Source: Boswellia sacra
Lineage: Eukaryota; Streptophyta; Magnoliopsida; Sapindales; Burseraceae
DNA: 64,000 bases
NCBI GenBank assembly: GCA_013180625.2
Contig: SNVD02008080.1
Coordinates: 1-64,000 of the forward strand
Direction: 5' to 3'
Positions 38,410-50,300 of the stretch are shown here, piece by piece. Below the pieces are notes generated by a model. It had not been told where the DNA came from and did no database searches. It was given only the letters and a program-made list of their open reading frames with translations. A program made the position numbers and the translations under genes. The stretch's first letter is position 1; every line of letters begins with the position of its first letter.

Positions 38410-40688
38410 CGTAAATGCGTCGTCTTTGTTTTCTTTTTTGACAAGAAATTACGATTTTTATTTTTCTAATTTTTATTTAATTTTTATTGTTTGTTTGTTG
38501 GTTTTTTGAGGAAGGAGGAAAAGGTGTTGAATTCACACGTAGACGTAGGTAGGGGTTGACTGGTTACCGGCAGTGGAGGTTATCATTCTGCTACTGAAAG
38601 TGAAAATGAAAAAGAGAAGCCATCATAATTGACTAATCACTCGCTTCCTCTTCCTTCCGTTCCCTTGCCTGCCCTGTGTTTGTTTTGTACTCATCATTAT
38701 CAGTCAGTACAAGTCTGAAATGTGTCCAACCAATCAAAATTTTTATGTTTCCTTCCTCCACAATAATTCATTGATCAACCATAACATTACAACAGGAATC
38801 TAACAAGATTCTCTTCAATTTTCACATATTTCTAAAAAAATAACTAAATTAATAAAATTAATCATTCATTAATTCAATAAATAATTTATTTGTTATCATT
38901 GTAATTTAATAAAATTTTCCGACCAAAAAAAAAGATAATAAGAAAGAAAGTGCTGCCAAAGTTCGAGATCATCTATTTATTTACTTAAAGTATTGTCTAA
39001 AACGTTTTTACATTAAAAAAAAAGTATATGAATTATAAATTTTTTTTCTTAAGAAGAAATTATTTTTAGTTTGATCAAATTCTTTCAAACATATTCTATT
39101 TGGGAACTTTAGATAAAACAGAAATATTTTTTTATATTTTTAATATACTAAAAATAATTTTATTTATATCAATTAAAATTGTAAAATACATTTGGTTATT
39201 TAAAAATATATTTTGAGGCCTTAAAAATAGTCTCATATCCATATATGATCATACGAATGGTATGTTATTGTATAACATGTGTTGTTGCTCCTAACATATG
39301 CTTTTCATGAAACTTTCCTCTACGCCAAAACCAAACATGATGGTCATGGGTTGAATTATAATTTCAAAGTAAAATTAGACAATTTATTATAGATTCTATG
39401 TTAAAAAAAAAAAGAAATCAAAAGATTTAGATCATTTTCATTTTAATTTTTTTATTAATGTATAGATTGATTCAGCGAGCACATAAAACATTGTAGTGCA
39501 ATCTGTACTTTATGATTCTACTCACGAGAAACTAGGTATATATTGATTTGTGTCATTAATGATTATTTATGTAATTTCGTGATATATATATATATGTATG
39601 TATGTATGTATGTATATGTATATATACGTATGTATGTATGTATGAATTTACTGGATTGGAAGAGAAGTCAACAGTTCATAAATGATATGCTGATAATATA
39701 TTTGATTCTATTAACAAATAATCAATTAAGAACTTTTTTTTCCCTAATGAGGTGTAAAGACAGAATCACTAAAAGGAAACATTATATATTAATCCCATCA
39801 GTGTTAATGATTTGTTCTTTTTTTTAAAAAAAAAACAGCATATCATTTATGTTTGAGTTAAATTGGAATTTTAGTTTAATTAATGAGAAAGCCTATCTTT
39901 TTGGAATTTTCATATTTAACTCTTTTTAAATATTCTCAAAATACGGAAAGTCTATCTTTTGGAATTTTCACATTTAACTCTTTTTAAATATTCTCAAAAT
40001 ATTGACCTTGATTCTTAGATACATGTTGCGCAACATCACGGAAAGTCTTATCTTTTGTAATGTTCACATTTAACTCCTTTTAAATATTCTTAAAATATTT
40101 TTTGGGCATGCGTACACAAGACCTAACACTCTAACCTATTGTCAAATATTGTCAGTTCGCTTTTTCACGTTTCGCTTTTGAGCTTTGTAACTCAAAATAC
40201 CTCAAATAGTTTAAGGAACTTAAATTATAATTAAACTCTTTTTACATATCATTCTTAAGCGATGTGGAATGTTACATATTCAATATAACTGTTCAAAGTT
40301 AGTTTTCAATCATTTTTTTTTTTAGATTCGAGCGGATGAAAGTTCATAGATTAATTTTAAAAATTAAGTCATAATAATGGTATAAACCTATATTTTAACA
40401 CAAGTCATCGTCACTTTTAATGGAATGATAGAAATAATTGATAAATTTATAATATTAAATCTAACTCGGTTTTAAAATTTCAATAATTGGTACGAGATGA
40501 ATAACTATAAATTTGAGTTAAAAATAACAAATAGGGTAAATGTAGTCAATAAAATTCTGTCATATTAAAAAAAAGGTAAAATGATATTTAAAAAAATGTG
40601 CCTCTTAATTGTATCACATGAAAAATGTTAGCAACACTTATTTTTCATCTTTTAATTTCTTTTATGGACACATATTAATTCTTAAATG
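38410..40688. other. AT-rich intergenic DNA upstream of PA200
   Basis: No coding signal is visible. Contents I can name are a (TATG)n/(TA)n microsatellite at about 39585-39642 and three imperfect repeats at 39887-40100. The rest is AT-rich DNA with many homopolymer runs. Confidence 0.55.
39887..40100 (+). repeat. Three imperfect direct repeats of about 60 bp
   Basis: Copies begin at 39887, 39946 and 40041. Each starts GAAAGYCT(T)ATCTTTT, continues through TTCAYATTTAACTC and ends TTTTAAATATTCT(C/T)AAAATA. The first two are in tandem, and a 36-bp spacer precedes the third. No function is suggested. Confidence 0.75.
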
Positions 40689-41284
40689 AATAATGTTACT
40701 CTTGAAACGCGTTTATTTCGGCTTCTCTATTATCCAAAAGAGTTTTTTGATGTCAAAAGCTCTTTTAAATTATTTTTTTAGGTTATTTGGTTACCATCTA
40801 AAAAGTGCTTATAAGTGATTAAAAAAATTATTTTATATCTTTTAGAAGAAGTCCAAATATAAGAGTTTTGAGAAAAGTTCTTTTTTAACTTTTTTAAAGT
40901 TGTAAAATATCAAATATATCCTTACCATAATTTAAAAAATTTATTTTATCCTTCGTTTTTTTAAAAAATAATTGGGGAATTTAATATTAATAAGTACTTG
41001 TGTATTTATCTAATCAAACAACAATCAACTTTTTTATAAAAACTCTATTTTTATATACTCTGCTCCAATAAACTCTAAGTCAATAAGCTCTATTTAGAGA
41101 AACCAAAACAAATAAGACCTTACAAACTTCAAATGCAAACTCTGCATACAAACTCATATATCATAAGATGATTGGAGCAGTTAATATATAAAATCAACTC
41201 ATTTAATGAAGAATAATAATATATAAATAGATAAGTGATATCACATAAGTTTGTATATATAGTTTTTATAATTAGCACTACTCT
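40689..41284. mobile_element. MITE-like element, family A, interrupted by another AT-rich element
   Basis: The right end reads inward AGAGTAGTGCTAATTATAAA. The left end reads AATAATGTTACTCTTG. The segment at 41147-41200 (TACAAACTCATATATC..., ATATATAAAATCAACTCATTTAATG) is clearly related to 49902-49990, so the two are copies of one repeat. Between the left end and that segment, about 40707-41118, is a different block. Its edges are imperfect inverted repeats (TTTATTTCGGCTTCTCTA on the left, TTTGTTTTGGTTTCTCTA as the reverse complement on the right). I read this as one small element inside another. Exact boundaries and TSDs are not resolved. Confidence 0.4.
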
Positions 41285-41696
41285 TATTAAATACTGACTT
41301 TTTCGCATTCTAATTTCGTGTGATGTCTAATATTACCTATTTCTTTTGTTTTAATTGTTAATAGTTGGTTTGATGATTCACTTACAATTATTATAATTAA
41401 AAAAATTGATATAAAAAAAAAAACAAAAGAACGAAGGGTGATGATAAAAAGAGGGCAAACATTTTCCTCTTCATACTAATACGATAAATTAATTGGAAAG
41501 GAAATGGAGAACTTGTTGGACAGATCAAAAGTTAAAATGGAACACGTGGCAAGCACTTCGGCCACTGAATCTGTAAGACATATTTTAGAGGTTGACGTCA
41601 CGACTTACCCAAGGCGGCCAAGTGGAGAAGGGTCGTATCGTTGATACATAGAGTTAGCACCTTTTGGATGTGAAAAGTGACGGTGACCCTCACCCG

Positions 41697-42457
41697 TAGG
41701 GGGGTGGGAATTTGGATCCGTGATAAAGATTTATTCAATTTAAGTGCTACCCGCTTACTATTTATATCAAGAAGACCTAACTCACATATAATTCGATTAT
41801 TAAACAGATAATAAATGGTTTATTATCGTATTAGATTTGAATACGATATATTTAAATATTTGACACGTTTATGATATATTTTATTATCACGATTGCTATA
41901 TGTTTAAATGATTAACATGATTATAAGATGAGTAAATATTACAATTTTCAATCTATTTTAGTATTTTTAAATTAAAAAGTAGTAATAAGAAAATATTCAA
42001 AACTCATTCACAATACAATAAAAAGTCTACTAAATATTAAGTCTCATATAAACTTCAAATACAATTTAGCTTCAGAAAAAAATATATTCCATCTCTTTAA
42101 CTTTTAAGCAATCTACAAAAAAAATATAAAAAAATTAAGAATAGCTCAAGATCATATCAATAATAATTTTATTATTAATAAAAATACAATCTTGAAATAA
42201 AACATCTACTAAACTTATAATAAATTTTAAAATTAATTTGTATTTATAACTGTGTCATTTTAAAAATAATTGTGTCAATCCGTGTTATTCATATTGTCGT
42301 GTTTTATTAGTGTTAATCGTGTCATAAATAGGTTCGTGTCATTAACGAATACAACACGATCCGATTATTAAACGAATTGAAATTTTTAATCCAAACACGA
42401 TCTAAATATAATTAAGACTAAATCCGCTAAAGTCACGCCGAAAATTCTCACCCCTAC
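41697..42457. mobile_element. Non-autonomous hAT-type element, 761 bp
   Basis: The element starts TAGGGGGGTGGGAATTTGG and ends, read as reverse complement, TAGGGGTGAGAATTTTCGG, giving an imperfect terminal inverted repeat of about 18 bp. A perfect 8-bp TSD, CTCACCCG, lies at 41689-41696 and 42458-42465. An 8-bp TSD and TAGGG-type ends are hallmarks of the hAT superfamily. The interior is AT-rich, contains repeated CGTGT/ACACG subterminal motifs (about 41860-41870 and 42280-42360) and has no coding capacity, so it would need a transposase in trans. Confidence 0.85.
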
Positions 42458-42465
42458 TCACCCGT

Positions 42466-43975
42466 ATTCGATTAACTAAAGTGGAAAAAAGTGCAAGAGA
42501 TTCATATTTCATTCCCCTAGCTGCTTATTGGGCCGCTTAAATTGGGGTCCACAGAACTTTGAGGTGTGAACTCAGACGCTGAGTGGAAATTAGAACTAAT
42601 ACTCCGAATTTTTGTCTATGTTCATTATTCATCCCTGTTAATCATGCACCGTTCTTAATGGTTCTCTTGTAGTTGGATTCTATTCAGTGCAATTCTTTCA
42701 ACTAATTAATTTTTTAATTAATTGTTTATTATTATATTTAATTCTTGAAAAATATTTAATTTTCAATGATTAAAAAGGAATTTCACACAGCTAAACCACC
42801 CCTTAGGTCTGGACTAACCCCTATATCTAATAGTTTATGAAACTAATTTTTAATCCCTAATTAAAATGTTAAGTTTAAAAACCCCTAGATTTATACATTA
42901 GTGTACCATATCTCATCTGTGGCAACAAAATATCCGTTATTAAAATCCATTGGTTTATTTATTTTTTGGTGTGCATCACTGTCTAGATATAATTTTTAAG
43001 TGATAGGATATTTATTATACTTATAAATTAGTTAAATTTATATGTAGTTAAATCATATAATTCGTTCCTATTATGAATCACGAATCCATTTCTTAATATG
43101 ATATAAGAGTATATGTCTTATTCTCATATATGATTGATTCACGGGGGATAAAAGTCATGTAAACACTTTTTGAAGTCGCTATACTTTTTTTTAGCCCCTA
43201 AAAATACAGTACTAAATCGCTAATAATATAATAAAATATTATAATTAAGTGACTGGTTAACATTGAAAGTTAAATTGTTTAGGACAATATGATACCCAAT
43301 TACTGTTACTTTATGCTTAATAAAATGGATGCAAAATTTGATAATGATTGTTGTCGAGAATCAAATCCATGAACGAAGATGTAACTTAGTACACACCATG
43401 CAAAGATATTTTTAGTGTTTGGACATATTCTGTATATGCCACTTTAATGAACACAAAAATTCCAAAGTAAAAACGTCTTCTGGAATTTCTAAACGTAGCT
43501 CTTTGTGCTTATATTAGAAAAGTGACTTATTAGTGCTCTTACGTAATATTCTCATTTTACTACTTATAAAAATGTTTATTTAATGGAATCATTCAAATTT
43601 CTCTAATAATATGCTTTCAAATTTTCAATTCCCACTTCCCTAATTTGGATTCGATTCACCTACTTTTTTAATTTGTCAACGATTTTGATTAACCGTTATA
43701 CTTCATGTGCTAATTTTTTTCTTAAAAGGGAAAGGTGTATCGATTATGGATTCTGAAAATGTTTTTATCCTTTTATAGATTCGTAAAATGATTGGTATAT
43801 ATTCGATTATGAAATTTAATTTCTTAACTTAAGAAAAAAAAGTAATTCTCTTTTTAAATAATTTTGAGATTTGTTCGTCAACATTGGAAGATAGATTAGG
43901 CCCATGGGGCCAGACTGGACTCTTAGATGTGGGCTGCGGCCAGTAGCCCCAGGTTCTCAGGCTAGACAGAAATAA
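42466..43975. other. Intergenic DNA without recognised genes
   Basis: The stretch is AT-rich with no coding signal. The part near 42790-42990 has several CCCCTA/ACCCC clusters that resemble edges of MITEs, but I could not pair them or find TSDs. Confidence 0.45.
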
Positions 43976-43980
43976 ATGTA

Positions 43981-44050
43981 GCCGTTGAAAATAAAAAATA
44001 AAAGTAAAATAAACGGAAAATCTGACCGTTGGTGGAGAAATGTAACCGTT
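43981..44050 (+). promoter_or_regulatory. Cluster of MSA-like (CCGTT/AACGG) motifs, candidate MYB3R sites
   Basis: Four five-base cores lie within 70 bp: CCGTT at 43982-43986, AACGG at 44012-44016, CCGTT at 44026-44030 and CCGTT at 44046-44050. The last, AACCGTTGGG, fits the M-phase-specific activator (MSA) consensus YCYAACGGYY in reverse complement exactly. GACCGTTGGT and AGCCGTTGAA each miss one position. MSA elements are bound by three-repeat MYB proteins and confer G2/M expression in plants. The cluster is just upstream of a TATA-like TTTAAATA at 44067-44074 and about 220-290 bp before the start codon of the next gene. Confidence 0.55.
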
Positions 44051-44267
44051 GGGAATTAACAACAATTTAAATATCCAAGTCCCCCTCTATCTTGGCCCAT
44101 CAAAATCTCGAACTCTCTCAAATCAATCTCCATTCTGCAATACTATTCAAGCTCTCATAATCACATTCGTTCATCATTTATTTGCATAAAATATATTTTA
44201 TTTATTTTTTGTTCATTCTTTTTTTCTTTCTCTTCTTTGTTCGTTTTGTTTCACAATTTTGAAGTTA

Positions 44268-44942
44268 ATGGCTGAAATGAAAGATGCCCATGTAGTTGAA
44301 ATCCCAGTAGATGAAGAGCATCAACAGAAAGCGTTGTGTTGCATGACCAACACAAACGTAATAACGGCAATTCAACACCATCCACTAATGGAAATCTCTC
44401 AGAGTCCAGGCCATCTGTTGCTGCTCAAGCTGTGGCAAAGAGATGAAGACCTTTTTGGTCGCCGGATTGCTCTCAAAGAGTCAAGAATGGATTCAATCAG
44501 AAGAGAAATCTTTCAACTATGTTGTTTCTTTTTAGTCTTTCATGGCTTCTTCTTGACCATGTTGTTCACCTCTTCACTTAATGTGCAAGAAGAGCACAAC
44601 ACTTGCAAGAAATGGTGGATACCTTCAGTTTTGTCTTTGTCAACTTCACTTGTGTTTGTGTTTCTGGTTCAGGTTAAGCTTTACAGGTACTGGAAAGTAT
44701 GGAGGCAATTGCAAAGAGAGAGGAATGACAATAGAGCCCTTACTAGGTGTATTCAAGAACTGAGAATGAAAGGGGCAAGCTTTGATTTGTCCAAGGAGCC
44801 ACAGAGTGGGAAAAGAATGAAAAGTTCTAGCGTTGAGATCAAATGGAAACCACTTACTTGGTGTTCTCAGAATTTGGTCACTATCTGTCTTGTTGGTTTC
44901 ACAGGTTTGGTCTTTCCTGCTAGCAAGTTCATTCTTTGCTGA
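44268..44942 (+). CDS. Uncharacterised plant-specific membrane protein, single exon
   Basis: The 224-residue product has no enzyme motif that I know. I recognise it as a conserved plant protein of unknown function. It has a soluble N-terminus with a conserved-looking block (HHPLMEISQSPGHLLLLKLW, about 37-56, then DEDLFGRRIALKESRMDSIR, 59-78). A hydrophobic segment follows at about 82-100 and another at about 117-135. Next is a basic, helix-forming stretch, RQLQRERNDNRALTRCIQEL (146-165). A block with SFDLSKEP and KSSSVEIKWKPLTW leads into a third hydrophobic segment at about 201-217, and the protein ends PASKFILC. The ATG at 44268 is the first one in frame; the codon at 44259 is TTG, not ATG. 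The promoter carries an MSA-like cluster, suggesting mitotic expression. Confidence 0.8.
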   Translation: MAEMKDAHVVEIPVDEEHQQKALCCMTNTNVITAIQHHPLMEISQSPGHLLLLKLWQRDEDLFGRRIALKESRMDSIRREIFQLCCFFLVFHGFFLTMLFTSSLNVQEEHNTCKKWWIPSVLSLSTSLVFVFLVQVKLYRYWKVWRQLQRERNDNRALTRCIQELRMKGASFDLSKEPQSGKRMKSSSVEIKWKPLTWCSQNLVTICLVGFTGLVFPASKFILC

Positions 44943-46414
44943 GTGTGAGTGAGTGATTGCATGACATAGATCTGTCTATGCATCCACACATTCATGTCTC
45001 AGCATTGCATAAGAGTTAGCAGATTTAATCTAAATCTGAAAGTTTCAAGGTATTAAGTACTACTAGCATAGAAGTACTATATTTTTCTCTCTTACAAATT
45101 GTATAAATTTTAAAGGGTTTTGTTTGTTTTTTCAGTAAATGTAGGATCTAAAGATTCTGATACTGATATCATTTAATTTATTTTTTACTTCCTAGGAGCA
45201 GCCTATCTCTGACTGAAATCAGTTCTTTGATTTGATCTCTTTATTTAATTAAGGGGATGAAGCATATCGGTCCGATTATACAGAAGTTTTCGAAATCAAT
45301 AGTCCACATCCTGCTGCTGAAGTTAGGTAATAAGATGTGCGAGGAAGATTGTGATGGCTTCATTGAGCTAAAGTTCATTTTTGGTGCCAGTATTCTTCCC
45401 CATCGACACAGTTTTGCTGCACCTGTCGTGCAATTACGTAAATCATTTTTGAAGAAGCAACACACTTCTCGTGTGCTTGGGTTTTGCTACTTGCCATGAA
45501 ACTGAAAGGAAATTATTTAAGCTTCTTGAGAAAGAATGTAAAAAGAAGGGTGACTTTGCAATGTAAGAGAGTATCTGTAGCAGATGAACTGATTCTTCAA
45601 GAAAGAATGTAACTTGTATTCATCCAAAAAGAAATAAATACAATTATGAAGTTTACCAAAAAAATAACAGATCTTTCTTGGTTTTGTGACACTTCCCTGT
45701 CTCACTCATCCCTGTCTCACTCACGAGCCCAGAAACCTTTCCTACGTCCTGAATCTAACCGGCAAACATCAGAAGTTTTAATACGGGTCAAAAGATATCC
45801 ATGGTTTTTGAAATTGTACTAAACAGGCAGTCTAGAAACAAAACTATACAGTGAGGCTCCTTACCAAAGTTTGGTTGTTGAAAACCATTTATATTCATAT
45901 TCGCAGCCTTTATAGGTCATTTACTCTATTTGATTAATAAATTTGGTGCTCAATTCCATTATATATATTCATTTATCATGTGTTAATTCTTGGCTTTTAT
46001 TGGTTAATCAGATCTTCTTCATTTTTTTAATTAGCACTGGTTTTAACAACGAGTTGGATTGTAACATGAAAGGCAAAAATATACAAATATGATCGTTGTC
46101 CTCCACCTATGTGTGCGCTACAGTGAATATCATAAAAATCAGTTTTAAATACAATCTTTCATGTCAAGAGGCACAAACAAATTATAACCCGCATTTCGAA
46201 AGATTTTGTAATAGAAAGAAATGTCATATCAACTCTTTCACATGTCCAGAGTATACATTCTACAGCCAAGATACAAACGGCATGCTGAGATAAAACAACA
46301 ATTAAGCTCCGAGATTCTTGTAATTAAACATTCCGTAATTTTATGCATTCTCAAAACATCCCATTTATCGGAATGTCATATGTTCCTTTCAGGATCAGCT
46401 ACTGTTCTGTGATC
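44943..46414. other. Intergenic DNA between convergent membrane-protein gene and THO3
   Basis: The left end should be 3' UTR of the membrane-protein gene, and the right end 3' UTR of THO3. An open frame at 45257-45499 has no recognisable domain and lacks support. I see nothing else. Confidence 0.5.
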
Positions 46415-49400
46415 CTATGCGTTCTCAAAGCCAAATATTCGGAAAACACCTGAAATAAGAAACAGATAAGAAACAATTTGAATAAAAGAAAACTGATTAA
46501 CAATTAAAGATCATCCATCATGTGATTGACCTTCATCGGCCTGATATTTGTTCTTGTCATCCCCGGCATATGCAAGTAGATTGTATTTGGGATTCCATTC
46601 CACACTATTCATGGCAGCCCGGCATGGAATTTGATGCACCGTTCGACCAGTTTGTACATTTGACTGATTTACACAGATGCAATTTATTACTATTAGGCAG
46701 TAAAAACGAAAGTACAGAGGAAAGTGGTCAAAAAGAAATCACACGAGTGAATAAGTGGTAGAATTTACATGAGTGAATAAAATGATTTTGGAGAAAGGAC
46801 GGTTCAGAAAGTGAATTTCATAGGACAGCTAGTTATTAATCAATTAAATGTTTAATTAATTAGTCTAGGGTCGGAACAGAATCCCACCACTAACCATTCT
46901 GTCCAGACCAAAGAATTAATTATATTTTTTCTCAGAAGCAGGAAAATATTTCCTAAGAAAAGAAATATCAATGTAAATTTGATCGTATACATACTATATC
47001 TATGAATAAGTCTTCACTGGCTGAAGCAATATAATCTCCTGTGTGATTGAAGCTTATTGTCCTGACAGGCCATCTGAGAGAACAAAACAAACATTTCAGA
47101 GGTAGAGTGCAAGTTTACAGAATTTTAAACCACTTACAAGAGGAACAGATTAGATTAGGTCATTTCATCATCACAAGTATCAACAAGGCAATAAATAATC
47201 AGAAACACCGAGTCAAAACTTACTCAAGTTTCGTAAATGTCCGGACGCATAGCATCTCTGAGATATCCCAGAGGCTGACTAAAGAATCGGCGCTTCCCAC
47301 AGCAAAATATCTGTCGCAACACAAAAAGTTATTATAAGCATGAGATCTTTACCTTATCTGTAATACAGGCTGACCCCCACACAAAAAGCAAAAAGAATGA
47401 TAAATAATAATTTATAGTAAAACCAAAGAAGCAATGAGTATGCAGAATCAGATTTTAATAAGTTGATTCATGATTTCCCCATGTGAATAGCATGTAAGAA
47501 GTGAAGTCAAAGCACACCTTCCCATGGGATCAATTGCAATGCAGTAGCAACCAGCTGTATGAGCCATGAGGGTATCAAGTGGTCGAAGAGAAGGGTATGC
47601 TAGCACTTCAACAGTACCTGAGTGGAATAAATACAATTAAAAAAGAGAAGTAATTTAGTGAGAGCACCTCAGTACTCAAATTATGAAATAAAATAATACG
47701 CATGTTTCATAACATTTAAACAAAAGCAATTTCCAGCCAAGAAATTTGTTCTGACCATTTCCTGTTGTCAAAAAGAACATTTCTCCTGTCATGTTCCAGG
47801 CAATCTCATTTACCTGAAAAAAAAATGGGGAAAAAGATAATGTAAAATAAATAAAATAACTTATTTTTTAACAAGCACTGTATCAATAAACCATCTCGGG
47901 TTCTTTATTAAATATTAGGCGTGTTCCCTCTTAAAAATAGGTTTACAGAGGTTTCAAGGTGACCATCAGCTTGCTTACTCAGCCTCACTTTGAAAAATGC
48001 CTCACAATATGATTGGCCAGAAGAAATCTACTGACGTTTATCTGAACTTGAGATTACCTCATAACCAAATTTGCGCCTGTGAATTGGCTTGAATTTCCGA
48101 ACATCCAATATTGTTAGTTCATCATCCTGCATACAAATGGAAAAATAAAAAATGAAATAAAAATAAAATTGCTACATACATTATAACCATGTTGAAAGGA
48201 ACTTCCAGTCCCTTTGACTGACCTATTAAATGGATACTGATGACTTAGTTAATTAAAATTCTGGGACTCTGAATATAAACATCTTAGGAAGATAGTCTCC
48301 AACATGTGGAGCTTCTATGAGACAGGGGACTGTAGGACATACCCTATTACCAACGGCTACGTGTGTCCCATCAGGTTTGTAAGTGATGTTAATGTTCTCA
48401 CCACTAAGTTCAGCCTGCTGTGAGCATTTTCCGCCTGCACAACCCAGAGAAAACATACTTAGATATCCATTTTATTATGAGATGGTAACATACTACTTAA
48501 CTCTTTTAATTTCAATCAATTAGCCTTTTTTTTTTTTCACAGTGCTCTTGTCAAGAATCGAGTAACATGATCAGTTCTTCTACTATAAAATCACCATTTT
48601 ACTTCCACAGGTGAAATTTCCAAACTGTAGATAATTCAAACATCAGAAATATTCTTCCTAATTCTGAGATCGGTCTCGTCTGTTAAAAACCTCTCATTAA
48701 CTCATAGGCAAGACCTGAAAACTTTCTAAAACAAGCATACATATGTATGCACTGAATTTTTTACTTGACTAACACCTTAAACTTCAGATTTACGACTCTT
48801 CTATCTTTCTAATTTTAGACATCAATACAGGAAAGTATTCACTTACTTCGAACATCCCACAAACGAACAGTCTTGTCACCAGAAGCAGTGGCAATCAGAT
48901 CAGCATGTTTGGGGTCCCAACATAGCTGATCCACACTATCCGCATGCCCCTTCAGTTCAATATCTTTGACCTTTCCCTGCAACAATTATCTCCAAAAAGT
49001 TACAACCAATGCTGAAACGATCTTTTTTGCCCACAAAAAATTAAAGCATTTCAAGTAAATTTATTAAGTTCAAGAGCCCATTTTTACCTGTGAGACAGTT
49101 ACATCTTACAACTCTCAAAATTTCTCGTACTCACATCAGAACTATTCTCAAAGAGACAAGTTTTAACCATTATATCTATCCAACAAGAACTTCCCAGAAA
49201 AATAGAAAAAATTCCAACATACCCACTTGTATTTCCAACTTTAAATAAAGTTCCCACATCGAGTATTGTTCAAACATTATCCAAATAAAAAAGAAAAAAA
49301 AGGCAGCTATATTTATCAACAAGGAAAGCTTTTTACGTGACCGTGAGGCTCAATGTGCCAAACTCGAGCCGTTTGATCAACTGAACCCGACGCGAGCTTC

Positions 49401-49495
49401 GTACCCGTGCAGTTCCAAGCTACCGAGTGCACCTTCTTCTTGTGACCTGTGTACTCCCTGCTGTGGAGGTTTTTGAAGGGTATTGTTTCCGCCAT
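46415..49495 (-). CDS. THO3: THO complex subunit 3 (TEX1), WD40 protein, ten exons
   Basis: THO3/TEX1 is a WD40 subunit of the nuclear THO/TREX complex, which couples transcription to mRNA export and, in plants, supports small-RNA production. Exons in order are 49337-49495, 48847-48976, 48343-48434, 48058-48126, 47756-47813, 47518-47617, 47224-47310, 46995-47073, 46531-46663 and 46415-46449. They sum to 942 nt, or 313 residues, close to the Arabidopsis protein. It starts MAETIPFKNLHSREYTGHKK. WD repeats include KLASGSVDQTARVWHIE, DLIATASGDKTVRLWDVR, YFAVGSADSLVSLWDIS and YIASASEDLFIDI, and it ends VFRIFGFENA. An upstream in-frame ATG at 49531 would add 12 residues, but homologues start at the position chosen. 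The frame is intact throughout. Confidence 0.94.
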
Positions 49496-49859
49496 CTCTG
49501 CGATTCTGTGATCGATTTCGCGGCGACCCAAAAGAGAAAAACAAAAAGAGCTACGCTGTGGTAGATGACGAAGTGTGAGTGATGATCAACGGTATGTTGT
49601 TACGGTGCCAACCGGAGTATAATGCGCTCGCCTGCACTGGATCTAAGACTTTTTTTAACTTTTTGATATTAATGACAAGTGTTCCTAAATTTTATGGATT
49701 TTCCTAATTTAAAAAATAAAATATTTTTTATTAATGAAAATTCGAAAAAGTTTTTGTAAAAAAATTGAGTGATAAGATTTCGTTTGAATAAATCTTATCT
49801 TACGAGTAATTTTTTTTTAATTTGAAAGAATCTTTGTGAAAAAAAAAAATTTATATTTA

Positions 49860-50030
49860 GAGTAATGCTACTCTTATAAAATTTATATACAAATTTTTAT
49901 ATACAAACTGATATATCTTTAAGTGATTAAAGCAATAGATATATAAAAAATGATTAAAGCAATAGATATATAATATCAATTTATTTAATAAAGAGTGATG
50001 ATGTGTGAATTTTACGACGATTTATTTTTT
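49860..50030. mobile_element. MITE-like element, family A, second copy
   Basis: The left end, AGAGTAATGCTACTCTTATA, matches the inward-reading right end of the copy near 41284. The internal TACAAACTGATATATC and ATATCAATTTATTTAAT also match that copy. It contains a 26-bp duplication, with GATTAAAGCAATAGATATAT at about 49925 and again at about 49952. The right end is not clear. Confidence 0.4.
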
Positions 50031-50300
50031 AGTTAATATATTATTGTTCAAAAAATTTAAAGTTTAATTGTATTTTAAGAAAAAAACCTTAAATTTGAAT
50101 GATTATTGATAATATTAATTTGAATTACTTTTTATGATCACAAGAACTTGAAATTAGGATAATTGTTGCATTTTTATTCTATTTAGATATTACACAAGGA
50201 AGATATATCACTTGATAAAATTTAATAAACGTAGAATTAATTTATAAAACACAACAAATGTAACAGAATTCATAAATTAACATTTGAGCTAATATGAAAA

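Noticed and set aside
44259..44267. A start codon at 44259 for the membrane protein
   Set aside because: The codon there is TTG. The first ATG in frame is at 44268.
45257..45499. Overlapping 80- and 74-codon open frames between the membrane-protein gene and THO3
   Set aside because: No domain, homologue or splice context could be recognised. Chance frames are expected in less AT-rich UTR sequence.
49496..49531. An upstream in-frame ATG of THO3 adding 12 residues
   Set aside because: Related proteins begin at the position corresponding to MAETIPFK. The added residues look like translated 5' UTR.
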